Positions 35,244 through 43,942 of a stretch of DNA of 64,000 nt are shown one piece after another. Source of the stretch: JBHELB01 sp041859045 (GTDB lineage: Bacteria; Hydrogenedentota; Hydrogenedentia; Hydrogenedentales; SLHB01); assembly GCA_041859045.1 (NCBI GenBank), contig JBHELB010000064.1, positions 1 through 64,000 of the forward strand, given 5' to 3'. Every line of letters begins with the position of its first letter. Position 1 is the stretch's first letter. The translations under genes and the position numbers were made by a program. The notes below the pieces were generated by a model, which saw only the letters and a list, made by a program, of their open reading frames with translations, was not told the DNA's origin and ran no database searches.

Positions 35244-37088
35244 ATGTTCGGGATTCGACAAAAACTCATGCTCGGCTTCGGCGGGCTGCTGGCGACCGTT
35301 GTCGTCATTGGCGCGCTGACCATGTCGCAGATCGCGAGTCTGGGACAAGCCGTTGACGTGATCCTGCGCGAGAACTATCGCAGTGTGATCGCGTGCCAGA
35401 ACATGAAGGAAGCCCTGGAAAGGATGGACAGTGGCGTCCTCTTCTCGTTTGCAGGGAGCCGGGATGAGGGACAGCGTTACATCACCGAGAACGCGCAGCG
35501 GTTTCGCGACGCATTGAACGTTGAGCTGGGCAATATCACGTTGCCCGGAGAACAAGATAAGGCCAATCATATCCGCGCGCTGTTTGACCAGTACTCGGCA
35601 GAGATTCCTTCAGCAATCAACCCCAATATGGCGCTTGAAATGCGTCGAGCGGCCTATTTCGACAGACTCTTGCCGTTATTCCAGGAGATAAAGCGCGCGT
35701 CTCAAGAAATACTGGATATGAATCAGGCGAACATGAGCGAGGCGAACGACAACGCTCGCAACCTGGCGACCTCGGCTCAGCGTCGTATGCTCACCACGAT
35801 CGTGGTATGTGCGACGATTGCACTCGTCTTCATCTTCTTCATCCAACGTTGGATTCTCACGCCCGTTCGGAAACTCATCGAATCGACCCGCGAGATTCGG
35901 GAAGGAAACCTCGACCTCGTCTTGAATTTTCAGTCTCGGGATGAGATCGGTCAGCTCTCGGAATCGTTTAACGAGATGACCTCGGCCCTCCGCTCTGTGA
36001 AGAAGCAAGACCGCTTCGACCTCGTACGAACCAAACGAGCAACGGAAGAAGTGTTCAATGCGTTACCCACCGCGATCGCCGTGGTCAATCTGAATGATGT
36101 TGTGGAAATCGCTACGGAAACCGCCGGGCGTTACTTCGGGTTGCTCCCCGGCAAGTCAATTCGCGACCTCGGCATGGATTGGCTTCCCGAACTGGTGGAA
36201 CGCGCCATGACCGAACGGCGCATGATCGAACGTGACGTGCGCGAGCAATGGGTCCAGCAGTTTATTGATGGTCAGGAGCATTTCTTTCTGCCGACGGCCG
36301 TTCCTATTCCTGTGGGAAGTCGCGTTTCCGCCCCCACCGGGACCGCAGTCATTCTGAAAGACGTCACCCTGATTCACGAGCAACGCGAACTCAAGCGTGG
36401 CGTAGTGTCCACGGTATCTCATCAGTTGAAGACCCCGCTTCAGTCCTTGCGAATGGCCATACATTTGCTGTTGGAGGAGCGGGTCGGAAGACTGAATGAA
36501 AAGCAACAAGAACTCGCGTCTGCCGCCAAAGAGGAAAGTGATCGGCTGGCGGCAATCGTCGGCGACCTGTTGGACCTCGATCGGATCGAGTCTGACGGAA
36601 CCCTGCTGGAAATCACGCCGGTCGCGCCGCTGGCTCTCGTGCGCGACGCAGTTGGGCCATATCTGAGCGAGGCCAAAGGACGAGGCGTCACGTTGACAGA
36701 TTCGGTACCAGACGATTTGCCCGATGTCCTGGCCGACCGTTCGCGCATCGGACACGTGTTTGCAAACCTGCTGTCCAACGCGCTCCGCTTCACCCAACCC
36801 GGCGGAACAATAACGGTCAGCGCAACGCTCGAATCGGACGCGGTCCGTTTTATGGTCAAAGATACCGGGGTGGGAATAGCTCCCGAGCACATACATCGGG
36901 TGTTCGAGCCCTTCTACCGAGTTCCCGGGCAAGACGAAAAGAGCGGCGTGGGGCTCGGGCTGGCTATCGTAAAGGAAATCGTTCAGGCGCATGGAGGCGC
37001 CGTCTCGGCGCAGAGCGCTATCGGAGAGGGAACGCGGTTCAGTTTCACGGTTCCCATAAACGCCCGCTCGTCGCACATAGAGGAGTGA
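35244..37088 (+). CDS. membrane sensor histidine kinase (HAMP-PAS-HisKA-HATPase)
   Basis: 614 residues from ATG 35244 (GAGG five bases upstream; GTG 35238 is also in frame). Two transmembrane helices (about residues 8-28 and 182-200) enclose a periplasmic helical sensor of about 150 residues. HAMP (ILTPVRKLIESTREIREG) and a PAS-like domain follow, then HisKA with the phospho-acceptor H393 in STVSHQLKTPLQ, and HATPase motifs FANLLSNAL, DTGVGI and GVGLGLAIV. It is the likely partner of the adjacent NtrC-type regulator and takes the kinase role that KdpD has elsewhere. The signal could be ionic or envelope-related. Confidence 0.9.
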   Translation: MFGIRQKLMLGFGGLLATVVVIGALTMSQIASLGQAVDVILRENYRSVIACQNMKEALERMDSGVLFSFAGSRDEGQRYITENAQRFRDALNVELGNITLPGEQDKANHIRALFDQYSAEIPSAINPNMALEMRRAAYFDRLLPLFQEIKRASQEILDMNQANMSEANDNARNLATSAQRRMLTTIVVCATIALVFIFFIQRWILTPVRKLIESTREIREGNLDLVLNFQSRDEIGQLSESFNEMTSALRSVKKQDRFDLVRTKRATEEVFNALPTAIAVVNLNDVVEIATETAGRYFGLLPGKSIRDLGMDWLPELVERAMTERRMIERDVREQWVQQFIDGQEHFFLPTAVPIPVGSRVSAPTGTAVILKDVTLIHEQRELKRGVVSTVSHQLKTPLQSLRMAIHLLLEERVGRLNEKQQELASAAKEESDRLAAIVGDLLDLDRIESDGTLLEITPVAPLALVRDAVGPYLSEAKGRGVTLTDSVPDDLPDVLADRSRIGHVFANLLSNALRFTQPGGTITVSATLESDAVRFMVKDTGVGIAPEHIHRVFEPFYRVPGQDEKSGVGLGLAIVKEIVQAHGGAVSAQSAIGEGTRFSFTVPINARSSHIEE

Positions 37089-37093
37089 CATCC

Positions 37094-37174
37094 ATGTTTG
37101 TCGTTTATCTATTGATCGGCCCAATCACCTTTGCGGCCCTTGCGGGCCTCACACTTCTCTGCGAGAAGTTGTAG
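37094..37174 (+). CDS. 26-residue membrane peptide upstream of kdpF
   Basis: ATG 37094 follows AGGAG (37081-37085) and ends at TAG 37172-37174, giving 26 residues with a single hydrophobic helix (YLLIGPITFAALAGLTLL) and the end LLCEKL. Small peptides of this kind, often ending in Cys-Glu-(Arg/Lys)-Leu, sit next to kdpF in several bacteria as I recall them. It lies five bases after the kinase stop and nine before kdpF, each with its own ribosome-binding site. Role unknown; a second small Kdp subunit is possible. Confidence 0.65.
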   Translation: MFVVYLLIGPITFAALAGLTLLCEKL

Positions 37175-37183
37175 GAGGCCGCT

Positions 37184-37264
37184 ATGATTTATGCTGCCGG
37201 CGTCGTTCTTGTGGCAAGCATGGCGTATCTGATCTATGCCATCGTCGACCCTGAAAGATTCTGA
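37184..37264 (+). CDS. kdpF: KdpF, small subunit of the potassium-transporting ATPase
   Basis: ATG 37184, preceded by GGAGG, encodes 26 residues: one membrane helix followed by YLIYAIVDPERF, the typical KdpF ending (LLYALLRPERF-like in relatives). KdpF stabilises the KdpABC complex in the inner membrane. It lies 12 bases before kdpA. Confidence 0.85.
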   Translation: MIYAAGVVLVASMAYLIYAIVDPERF

Positions 37265-37276
37265 GGAATTACGAGC

Positions 37277-38920
37277 ATGTCTATCCTTCTCGTCGTCGTT
37301 GTTGTGGGAGGCACCGCGCTTCTTTCATGGCCTTTGGGCAAATACATGGCGGTTGTCATGTGTTCGACGCTGGGAACCGTTGTGGACCGCTTCGGAGGTC
37401 GCATGGAGGGGCAGACATGGAAGGAGTACTGCCTGTCTCTTCTCCTGTTCAACGCCATCATGTTTGTGGCGGTTTATCTGCTTATCTCGTTTCAAACCTT
37501 CCTCCCCCTCAATCCCGACAAGAAGGGAATGATTGAGCCAAGCCTGCTTTTCAACACGGTGGCTTCGTTTGTCACGAACACAAATTTGCAGCACTACTCC
37601 GGCGAGGTCAGCATGAGTTACTTCAGCCAACTCTTCGGACTGATGTGGCTGCAATTCGTGTCGGCCTCGACGGGGATTGCGGCATTGGCTGCGCTCTCGC
37701 GCGGACTCGCCGGAAACGTACAGATCGGCAATTTTTATCGCGACCTGTTGCGGGTCTCGCTTTTGATCCTGCTGCCTCTCGCGAGCGTCGTCGCCATCGT
37801 ACTGCTGCTTGGCGGAATTCCCATGACATTGAAGGGCGCGGTCAACGCGACGACGCTCGAGGGCGTCACCCAGACCATTGCGCGCGGCCCGGTAGCGGCC
37901 TTCGTCGCCATCAAACAACTGGGAACCAACGGGGGCGGATTCTTTGGCCCGAATTCCACGCATCCGCTCGAGAACCCGTCGTTCTGGACCAATCTCGTTG
38001 AGTGTGTGTCAATTTTGCTCCTGCCGATGGCCAGCGTCTGGATGTTTGGACATATCACCAAGCGAATGCGCCATGCCGCCGTCATCTTCGCTGTGATGGC
38101 GATCCTATTGATCGCGAAGGTCAGTTGGGCCGTTTGCTTTGAGAGCATGCCCGCCGCCGCGTTCCACGGCCTTCCCGTCGCGCAGACGGCCAATCTGGAA
38201 GGCAAAGAATTGCGTTTCGGCGCGGGAACCGGTCCTCTGTGGGCGGCGCTGACAACGAGCACGAGCAACGGCTCGGTCAATTGCATGCATGACAGTCTGA
38301 ATCCTTTGACGACCTTGGCACTGTTCGCGGGCATGTGGCTCAACGTCACGTTTGGCGGAGTGGGCGTTGGCTTGATCAACATGTTCCTGTACATCGTCGT
38401 GGGCGTTTTCATCTGCGGAATGATGGTCGGGCGAACGCCCGAGTACTTGGCGCGCAAAGTCGAAACGCGAGAAATGAAACTCGCGCTGCTGGCGCTGTTG
38501 ATTCATCCCCTCTTTATCCTGGGCGGAACGGCTCTATTCGCCGCCACATCGTGGGGGATGGGCGCCGTTCATAATCCAGGCGCTCGCGGTTTCATGGAGA
38601 TCCTTTATGAATTTAGCTCAGCTACCGCGAACAATGGTTCCGGCCTAGAGGGACTTGGTGACACTACGGTCCCGTGGAACCTGGCGACCGGTATTGTCAT
38701 GCTACTGGCGCGGTACATCCCGATTCTCCTTCCCCTCGCTATTGCGGGTTTTCTAGCGGAGAAAAAACCGACCCCCGAAACGTCGGGAACGCTGCGCGTC
38801 GACACGCCACTATTCGGGATGATTATTTTGGGCAGCGTCGTGTTCATCGGTGCGCTGTTGTTCTTGCCTGCGGCTGTCTTGGGACCGATCGCAGAGCATC
38901 TTGCCACGAAGCCCTTCTAG
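37277..38920 (+). CDS. kdpA: KdpA, potassium-binding channel subunit of KdpFABC
   Basis: 547 residues with about ten membrane helices. The four selectivity-filter-like loops are visible as TNTNLQHYSGE, GTNGGGFFGPNSTHP, a NGSVN-type loop (TSTSNGSVNCMHDS), and SATANNGSGLEG. KdpA forms the K+ entry path of the high-affinity uptake pump. GAGGA lies upstream of the ATG. Length and filter residues are standard, so it should be functional. Confidence 0.95.
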   Translation: MSILLVVVVVGGTALLSWPLGKYMAVVMCSTLGTVVDRFGGRMEGQTWKEYCLSLLLFNAIMFVAVYLLISFQTFLPLNPDKKGMIEPSLLFNTVASFVTNTNLQHYSGEVSMSYFSQLFGLMWLQFVSASTGIAALAALSRGLAGNVQIGNFYRDLLRVSLLILLPLASVVAIVLLLGGIPMTLKGAVNATTLEGVTQTIARGPVAAFVAIKQLGTNGGGFFGPNSTHPLENPSFWTNLVECVSILLLPMASVWMFGHITKRMRHAAVIFAVMAILLIAKVSWAVCFESMPAAAFHGLPVAQTANLEGKELRFGAGTGPLWAALTTSTSNGSVNCMHDSLNPLTTLALFAGMWLNVTFGGVGVGLINMFLYIVVGVFICGMMVGRTPEYLARKVETREMKLALLALLIHPLFILGGTALFAATSWGMGAVHNPGARGFMEILYEFSSATANNGSGLEGLGDTTVPWNLATGIVMLLARYIPILLPLAIAGFLAEKKPTPETSGTLRVDTPLFGMIILGSVVFIGALLFLPAAVLGPIAEHLATKPF

Positions 38921-38932
38921 GAGTTGACGGAC

Positions 38933-41026
38933 ATGCTCTTCGATAATGAACAGAATGCTGAAAATGGAGTTCGCGCGAAGCTCAATCGTCGGTATGCGCG
39001 ACGGGCTTCACTTTTCGAGAGGGACTTGGTCCTTACGGCGCTTACACAGAGCTTCGCGATGCTGAAGCCTTGGATCATGGCGCGCAATCCAGTCATGTTT
39101 GTTACCGAAATCGGCGCGGTCCTGACAACGCTCATTCTCGCTCAGGACATAGCGCGAAGAGACGGCTCGCTCCTTTACACCTTTTCCGTTGCGGCGGTCT
39201 TGTGGGTCACGGTCTTGTTCGCGAACTTCGCCGAAGCCTTGGCCGAGGCGCGCGGCAAGGCGCAAGCCAACACGTTACGCCGGACACGCCGTCAGACCGT
39301 TGCTCGGCGCGTGTTCGATTCCGGTGCGACGGCGGAAGTCTCATCCGATGAACTGAATGCAGGGGACATCGTGTTGGTCGTGGCTGGCGAAATCATCCCG
39401 AGCGATGGCGAGGTAATCGAAGGCGCCGCGACTGTGGACGAATCGGCTATCACGGGCGAATCGGCCCCCGTTGTTCGTGAAGCCGGTGGCGACCGCTCGG
39501 GCGTTACGGGCGGCACACGCGTGCTTTCCGATCAACTCACGATTCGCATTACCGCTGGCGCGGGCGACTCGTTTCTCGATCGCATGATCGCGTTGGTGGA
39601 AGGCGCCGTACGACAGAAAACGCCCAATGAATTGGCGCTTACCGTCACGTTGGCGGGACTGACCTTGGCGTTCCTCATGGTGACCGGCGCGCTCTGGCCG
39701 ATGGGGCGCTACTTCAATGTGGATATTCCCGTGCCGACGTTGGTCGCGCTGCTGGTCTGCCTGATTCCCACAACGATTGGGGCGTTGCTCGCCGCCATCG
39801 GACTCGCGGGTATGGACCGCGCCTTGTCTGCGAACGTGCTGGCCAAGAGCGGCAAGGCAGTCGAATTGGCCGGTGATATCGATACGCTGCTGCTGGACAA
39901 AACCGGCACCATCACGATGGGGGACCGCCAAGCGACGGAGTACTGTCCATTACCAGGCGTGGAACAAGCGCATCTGGTTGCGACGGCAATGCTCGCGTCT
40001 TTCGGCGATCTGACACCAGAGGGCAAGTCCATCGTTACGCTCGGCGAGAAGACGCTAGGCTCCCATGCGCCGCGAGACGAAGGGGACGGAAAGATAATCG
40101 TGTTTACGGCGCAGACTCGGTTGAGCGGTTTGGACCTTCCTGACGGACGTTGTTTGCGAAAGGGCGCTTCGGACGCGGTCATGGCGTTCGTGCGCGCACA
40201 GGGCGGAACCATCCCGGGCGAGTTGCAGAGCACGGTCGATCGCGTTGCACGCCAGGGCGCTACGCCCATCGTCGTCGCGGAGGGAACGGAAATCCTGGGC
40301 GTTGTCGCGTTGTCAGACGTGCTTAAACCCGGAATCCGCGACCGCTTCGAGCGACTGCGCGCGATGGGACTTCGTGTCGTGATGGTTACGGGCGACAACC
40401 CGCTCACGGCGGCCGCCATTGCGCAGCAAGCGGGTGTTGATGACTACATTGCCGAGGCGAGGCCCGAAGACAAGCTCGACTACATCCGAAAAGAACAGCG
40501 CGCCGGGCGGCTGATCGCGATGATGGGAGACGGCACAAACGACGCCCCTGCCTTGGCCCAAGCCGACATTGGCGTGGCGATGAACTCCGGCACGCAAGCC
40601 GCCAAAGAGGCCGGCAACATGGTTGATCTCGACAGCGACCCGACGAAGCTGATCGAGGTCATCGAAATCGGAAAGCAACTGCTCATGACGCGCGGCGCGT
40701 TAACGACCTTCTCCATCGCCAACGACGTGGCGAAGTATTTCGCGATCATTCCGGCCATGTTTATGTTGGCCATTCCGCAGTTGGCGGTGCTCAATATCAT
40801 GAGCCTAAACACGCCCGCCAGCGCCATTCTGTCAGCACTCATTTTCAACGCCATTATTATCCCGGTCCTCATCCCCATTGCCCTCAAAGGCGTGAAATAC
40901 CGCCCCATGGGCGCCGAGGCTCTTTTGCGCAAGAATCTTCTGATATACGGGTTGGGCGGCATTCTGGCGCCGTTCTTCGGGATCAAGTTGATCGACATCC
41001 TGCTGGGAATGACGGGCGTCTTCTAG
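38933..41026 (+). CDS. kdpB: KdpB, P-type ATPase subunit of the potassium pump
   Basis: 697 residues from ATG 38933 with GGAG nine bases upstream; TTG 38924 is a weaker start. The actuator loop TGES, the phosphorylation motif DKTGT with D322, and the hinge GDGTNDAPAL are intact. The ITGESAPV and PTTIGALLAAIG segments are typical of KdpB. It couples ATP hydrolysis to K+ transport through KdpA. It starts 12 bases after kdpA and ends 11 before kdpC. Confidence 0.95.
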   Translation: MLFDNEQNAENGVRAKLNRRYARRASLFERDLVLTALTQSFAMLKPWIMARNPVMFVTEIGAVLTTLILAQDIARRDGSLLYTFSVAAVLWVTVLFANFAEALAEARGKAQANTLRRTRRQTVARRVFDSGATAEVSSDELNAGDIVLVVAGEIIPSDGEVIEGAATVDESAITGESAPVVREAGGDRSGVTGGTRVLSDQLTIRITAGAGDSFLDRMIALVEGAVRQKTPNELALTVTLAGLTLAFLMVTGALWPMGRYFNVDIPVPTLVALLVCLIPTTIGALLAAIGLAGMDRALSANVLAKSGKAVELAGDIDTLLLDKTGTITMGDRQATEYCPLPGVEQAHLVATAMLASFGDLTPEGKSIVTLGEKTLGSHAPRDEGDGKIIVFTAQTRLSGLDLPDGRCLRKGASDAVMAFVRAQGGTIPGELQSTVDRVARQGATPIVVAEGTEILGVVALSDVLKPGIRDRFERLRAMGLRVVMVTGDNPLTAAAIAQQAGVDDYIAEARPEDKLDYIRKEQRAGRLIAMMGDGTNDAPALAQADIGVAMNSGTQAAKEAGNMVDLDSDPTKLIEVIEIGKQLLMTRGALTTFSIANDVAKYFAIIPAMFMLAIPQLAVLNIMSLNTPASAILSALIFNAIIIPVLIPIALKGVKYRPMGAEALLRKNLLIYGLGGILAPFFGIKLIDILLGMTGVF

Positions 41027-41037
41027 GAGGCATACGA

Positions 41038-41610
41038 ATGAAAAAGCTTGGATCGCAAATAGTCACATCGCTTCGCGTCGTGATAGTGACGTGGCTCGTC
41101 TGCAGCGGTCTTTATACGCTCGCTGTCCTCGCCATCGGCCAACTCTTCGTCCCGGAAACCGCCAACGGTTCGGTCGTCCGCGACGAGCGCGGAGAGACGA
41201 TCGGCAGTAGACTAATCGCTCAGAAATTCACCAGACCTGAGTATTTCTGGCCACGTCCTTCAGCCGTCGACTACAACGCGGCGAGCGCCGGAGGCAGCAA
41301 CCTTAGTCCCACAAACCCAGCATTGCGCGAACGAGCGCAACAGACGCTCGCTGCCTACCACGCCGACAGCGCTTTCCCAATCCCGGCCGACCTCGTAACG
41401 GCATCCGGCAGTGGCCTAGACCCCGATATCACGGAGCAAGCGGCTCTATTTCAGGCCGACCGCATCGCCGCGGCTCGGCATGTAGACCGCACTTCGGTTG
41501 AAGGCATAATCGAAGCCAACGCTGCACGCCCCGGCGGCATATTTACAAATGAACGGCAGGTCAATGTTCTTGCGGTAAACATGGACCTCGATAGGATGAA
41601 CAGGCATTAG
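41038..41610 (+). CDS. kdpC: KdpC, assembly/affinity subunit of the potassium pump
   Basis: 190 residues with one N-terminal membrane helix (VVIVTWLVCSGLYTLAVLAI) and the conserved periplasmic features GSRLIAQKFTRPEYFWPRPSA (given here as GSRLIAQ and PEYFWPRPSA), ASAGGSNLSPTNP, and LVTASGSGLDPDI. AGGAGG precedes the ATG. KdpC stabilises the complex and raises potassium affinity. Length is normal. Confidence 0.94.
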   Translation: MKKLGSQIVTSLRVVIVTWLVCSGLYTLAVLAIGQLFVPETANGSVVRDERGETIGSRLIAQKFTRPEYFWPRPSAVDYNAASAGGSNLSPTNPALRERAQQTLAAYHADSAFPIPADLVTASGSGLDPDITEQAALFQADRIAAARHVDRTSVEGIIEANAARPGGIFTNERQVNVLAVNMDLDRMNRH

Positions 41611-41640
41611 CAGGCCAACGCTTGTGAGGAGTTTCCAAAC

Positions 41641-43308
41641 ATGACCACCGAGCGAGCCGACAGCTTCCTGCGGATGATCCGACGCCTCGAGCGAGGAAAG
41701 CTCAAGATCTATCTGGGCTACTGCGCCGGTGTGGGGAAAACCTATCGAATGTTGCAGGAGGCGCAACGTCTCAAGAGCGACGGCATCGACGTGGTCATCG
41801 GATTTGTCGAAACACACGGGCGGCAAGAGACCGAATCGCTCCTCAGCGGGCTGGAAGTCGTTCCGCGACGCAAATTGGACTACCGAGGAATCACAACCGA
41901 GGAGATGGACCTCGACGCGATCCTCGCGAGGCATCCTGCCGTTGTGCTGGTCGACGAACTCGCGCATACCAACGTGCCTGGAAGCCACAATGACAAACGA
42001 TACCAGGACGTTGAGGAAATCCTAAGCGCCGGCATACACGTCATTTCCACGCTGAATGTGCAACATCTCGAGAGCCTTTACGAGACGGTCGAACGCGCCA
42101 CCGGCGTGAAAGTCCGCGAGCGCGTACCGGACCGCATCGTGATGGACGCGGACCAAGTAGTGAATATAGACGTATCGACTGAAGACCTTCGCCAACGACT
42201 GCGAGAAGGCAAAGTGTACACCCGCGAGCGCGTCGAGACCGCCTTGGAACATTTCTTTAAGAGTTCAAACTTGCAGCAGCTACGAGAACTGACGTTGCGT
42301 GAGCTGGCGGCCCAGATTGACGCCCAACAGCGCGAGGAGCTTGAGGACGAGACGCCATCCACTCCGGATCAGGTGATGGTGTGTCTGAGTTCCCGCGGTC
42401 CGAACAGCGAAGCGCTGTTAAGGTATGCGTCGCGTCTTGCCGGACGTCTGAACCGAAACTGGTACGCGGTCTACGTGCAGACCGCGTCGGAGAGTCCGAC
42501 CATGATCGATGCGTCGACACAACGCGCTCTATCCAACACATTAGCGTTGGCGCAACAGCTCGGCGCAACGGTCTTCACCTACAAAGGCGACGATGTGGTG
42601 AAGACGATCCTCCAATTCGCGCGCGAGTACCGCGTCGGCCATGTCGTTGTTGGCTCTCCCGGAAGTCATCTGTCGCTGTGGGACCGTCTACTCGGGCGAC
42701 GGCGCGTCGTGGACCGCTTGGTCGCCGAAGCGCGGGGGATGACGGTGGTCGTTCTCGATACGCAATCCTCGTTCGAGTCGCCCCAGCCCCTCGCCAAGAC
42801 TTCGGAAACGACGGAAGACGGCGAAGCAACGGGGGCGCGAAACAAACTAACGCCGTCTTTTTGGAGAGACGTGCCGATCAAAGTCTGGAATGAACCCATC
42901 GAGAAGCAAATGGCGCTGCGTCATCTCGTCGAATCGTGCCTGCCCAACGACTCACCGCTCCGAAAAGATGCGTGGGAGCGATTGCAGGAACGAGAGAAAC
43001 AGGGCGGAACGTTCGTAGGCGAGGATATCTCCTTTCCCCACGCGCGGATCGCCGGGATAGAAACCCCCATGATCGCCGTCGCCGTCGACAAGGAAGGAAT
43101 TCACGATGCCGAAGTCGGCCGGTCCGCGCGCATCATGATACTTCTGCTTTCACCTCAAGCCCCGCCCAGCGCGCACGTCGCCTACCTCGGCGAAATCAGC
43201 CGCATGGCTCGCGACGAACAATGGCAGCGCAGAATGCTCGAAGCCGACCGAACCGAGGGCGCGCGGAAGATAATCCTTGGATGGGTCAAGGAATCGGTTC
43301 GAGGTTAA
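41641..43308 (+). CDS. KdpD sensor domain - Usp domain - PTS EIIA fusion, without kinase
   Basis: 555 residues, AGGAG upstream. Residues 18-228 are the KdpD cytoplasmic sensor with Walker A GYCAGVGKTY (26-35) and VLVDELAHTN (102-111). Residues 245-375 are a universal-stress-like domain (VMVCLSSRGPNSEALLRYASRLA, here its ends VMVCLS and LRYASRLA; then GSPGSHL). Residues 420-550 form a PTS EIIA type-2 domain with the phospho-acceptor H467 in ISFPHAR. The membrane, GAF and histidine-kinase parts of full KdpD are absent. In E. coli EIIA-Ntr binds KdpD and modulates it; here both are one polypeptide. It probably senses K+/ATP/PTS state and talks to the separate kinase. Confidence 0.85.
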   Translation: MTTERADSFLRMIRRLERGKLKIYLGYCAGVGKTYRMLQEAQRLKSDGIDVVIGFVETHGRQETESLLSGLEVVPRRKLDYRGITTEEMDLDAILARHPAVVLVDELAHTNVPGSHNDKRYQDVEEILSAGIHVISTLNVQHLESLYETVERATGVKVRERVPDRIVMDADQVVNIDVSTEDLRQRLREGKVYTRERVETALEHFFKSSNLQQLRELTLRELAAQIDAQQREELEDETPSTPDQVMVCLSSRGPNSEALLRYASRLAGRLNRNWYAVYVQTASESPTMIDASTQRALSNTLALAQQLGATVFTYKGDDVVKTILQFAREYRVGHVVVGSPGSHLSLWDRLLGRRRVVDRLVAEARGMTVVVLDTQSSFESPQPLAKTSETTEDGEATGARNKLTPSFWRDVPIKVWNEPIEKQMALRHLVESCLPNDSPLRKDAWERLQEREKQGGTFVGEDISFPHARIAGIETPMIAVAVDKEGIHDAEVGRSARIMILLLSPQAPPSAHVAYLGEISRMARDEQWQRRMLEADRTEGARKIILGWVKESVRG

Positions 43309-43942
43309 GAAGAACGATAACGAGACGCGCCTATTCCCAGATGCCGCGATTTGTCCTGACGGCACGAGAGAGTCAAGAACCCAAACACATTGCCACCGCG
43401 CCGGAACTAACTATATAGGACGCCGAAACGCGTACGTACTACTCCATCGAGTCCCCGGCCGGTCCCGAACCACCCCGACGAATGACCTAACCGACTCAAT
43501 GACGCCAACAAAACCATAGAACGCTTCTTGTCGGCGGCGATTGGGACGTGTACGGTCCCGCTTGCGGGGCTGCAAATCCTGCATATTTCGATAGTCACGC
43601 CGACATACGGCGAACACGAGCGTATCCATGCGTTGATGAAAGCGCGAACGACGCTTCGGTTCAAACCTGTAGTCGTAGCGTTTGAAATGTTTGTGTCAGG
43701 TCGTTTTTTGTGTCATCATCGACTGCCGCGCTGGCGGGCGGACCGCAGCGAACATCGTCAACATGCGGACGCCAAACGACAAGAACATTGCTGGAAAGTG
43801 ATTCGTGTCGGCGGCGTTTGCCGCGTGTATCGCTCTTCGTCCTCCGTGCGTTAGTGGAGCGCTGTGTAAAGAAGTGTGCGCGTCGATCGCGCAAACGGTT
43901 GTCTTGAAACTAGGCACGACCTGGATGGAAGGGAATAATTTG
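43309..43942. other. long intergenic region upstream of the secreted DUF4838 gene
   Basis: About 630 bases without a credible gene. Visible items: a short hairpin CCCGCTTGCGGG near 43557, and a direct repeat TTTGTGTCA on both sides of a short spacer near 43690-43720 (TTTGTGTCAGG and TTTTGTGTCATC). These could be parts of a promoter or operator for the DUF4838 gene. No standard promoter pair could be assigned. Confidence 0.4.

Noticed and set aside
41641..43308. Complete KdpD histidine kinase
   Set aside because: No transmembrane helices, H-box or ATPase motifs are present; the C-terminal part is EIIA-like instead.
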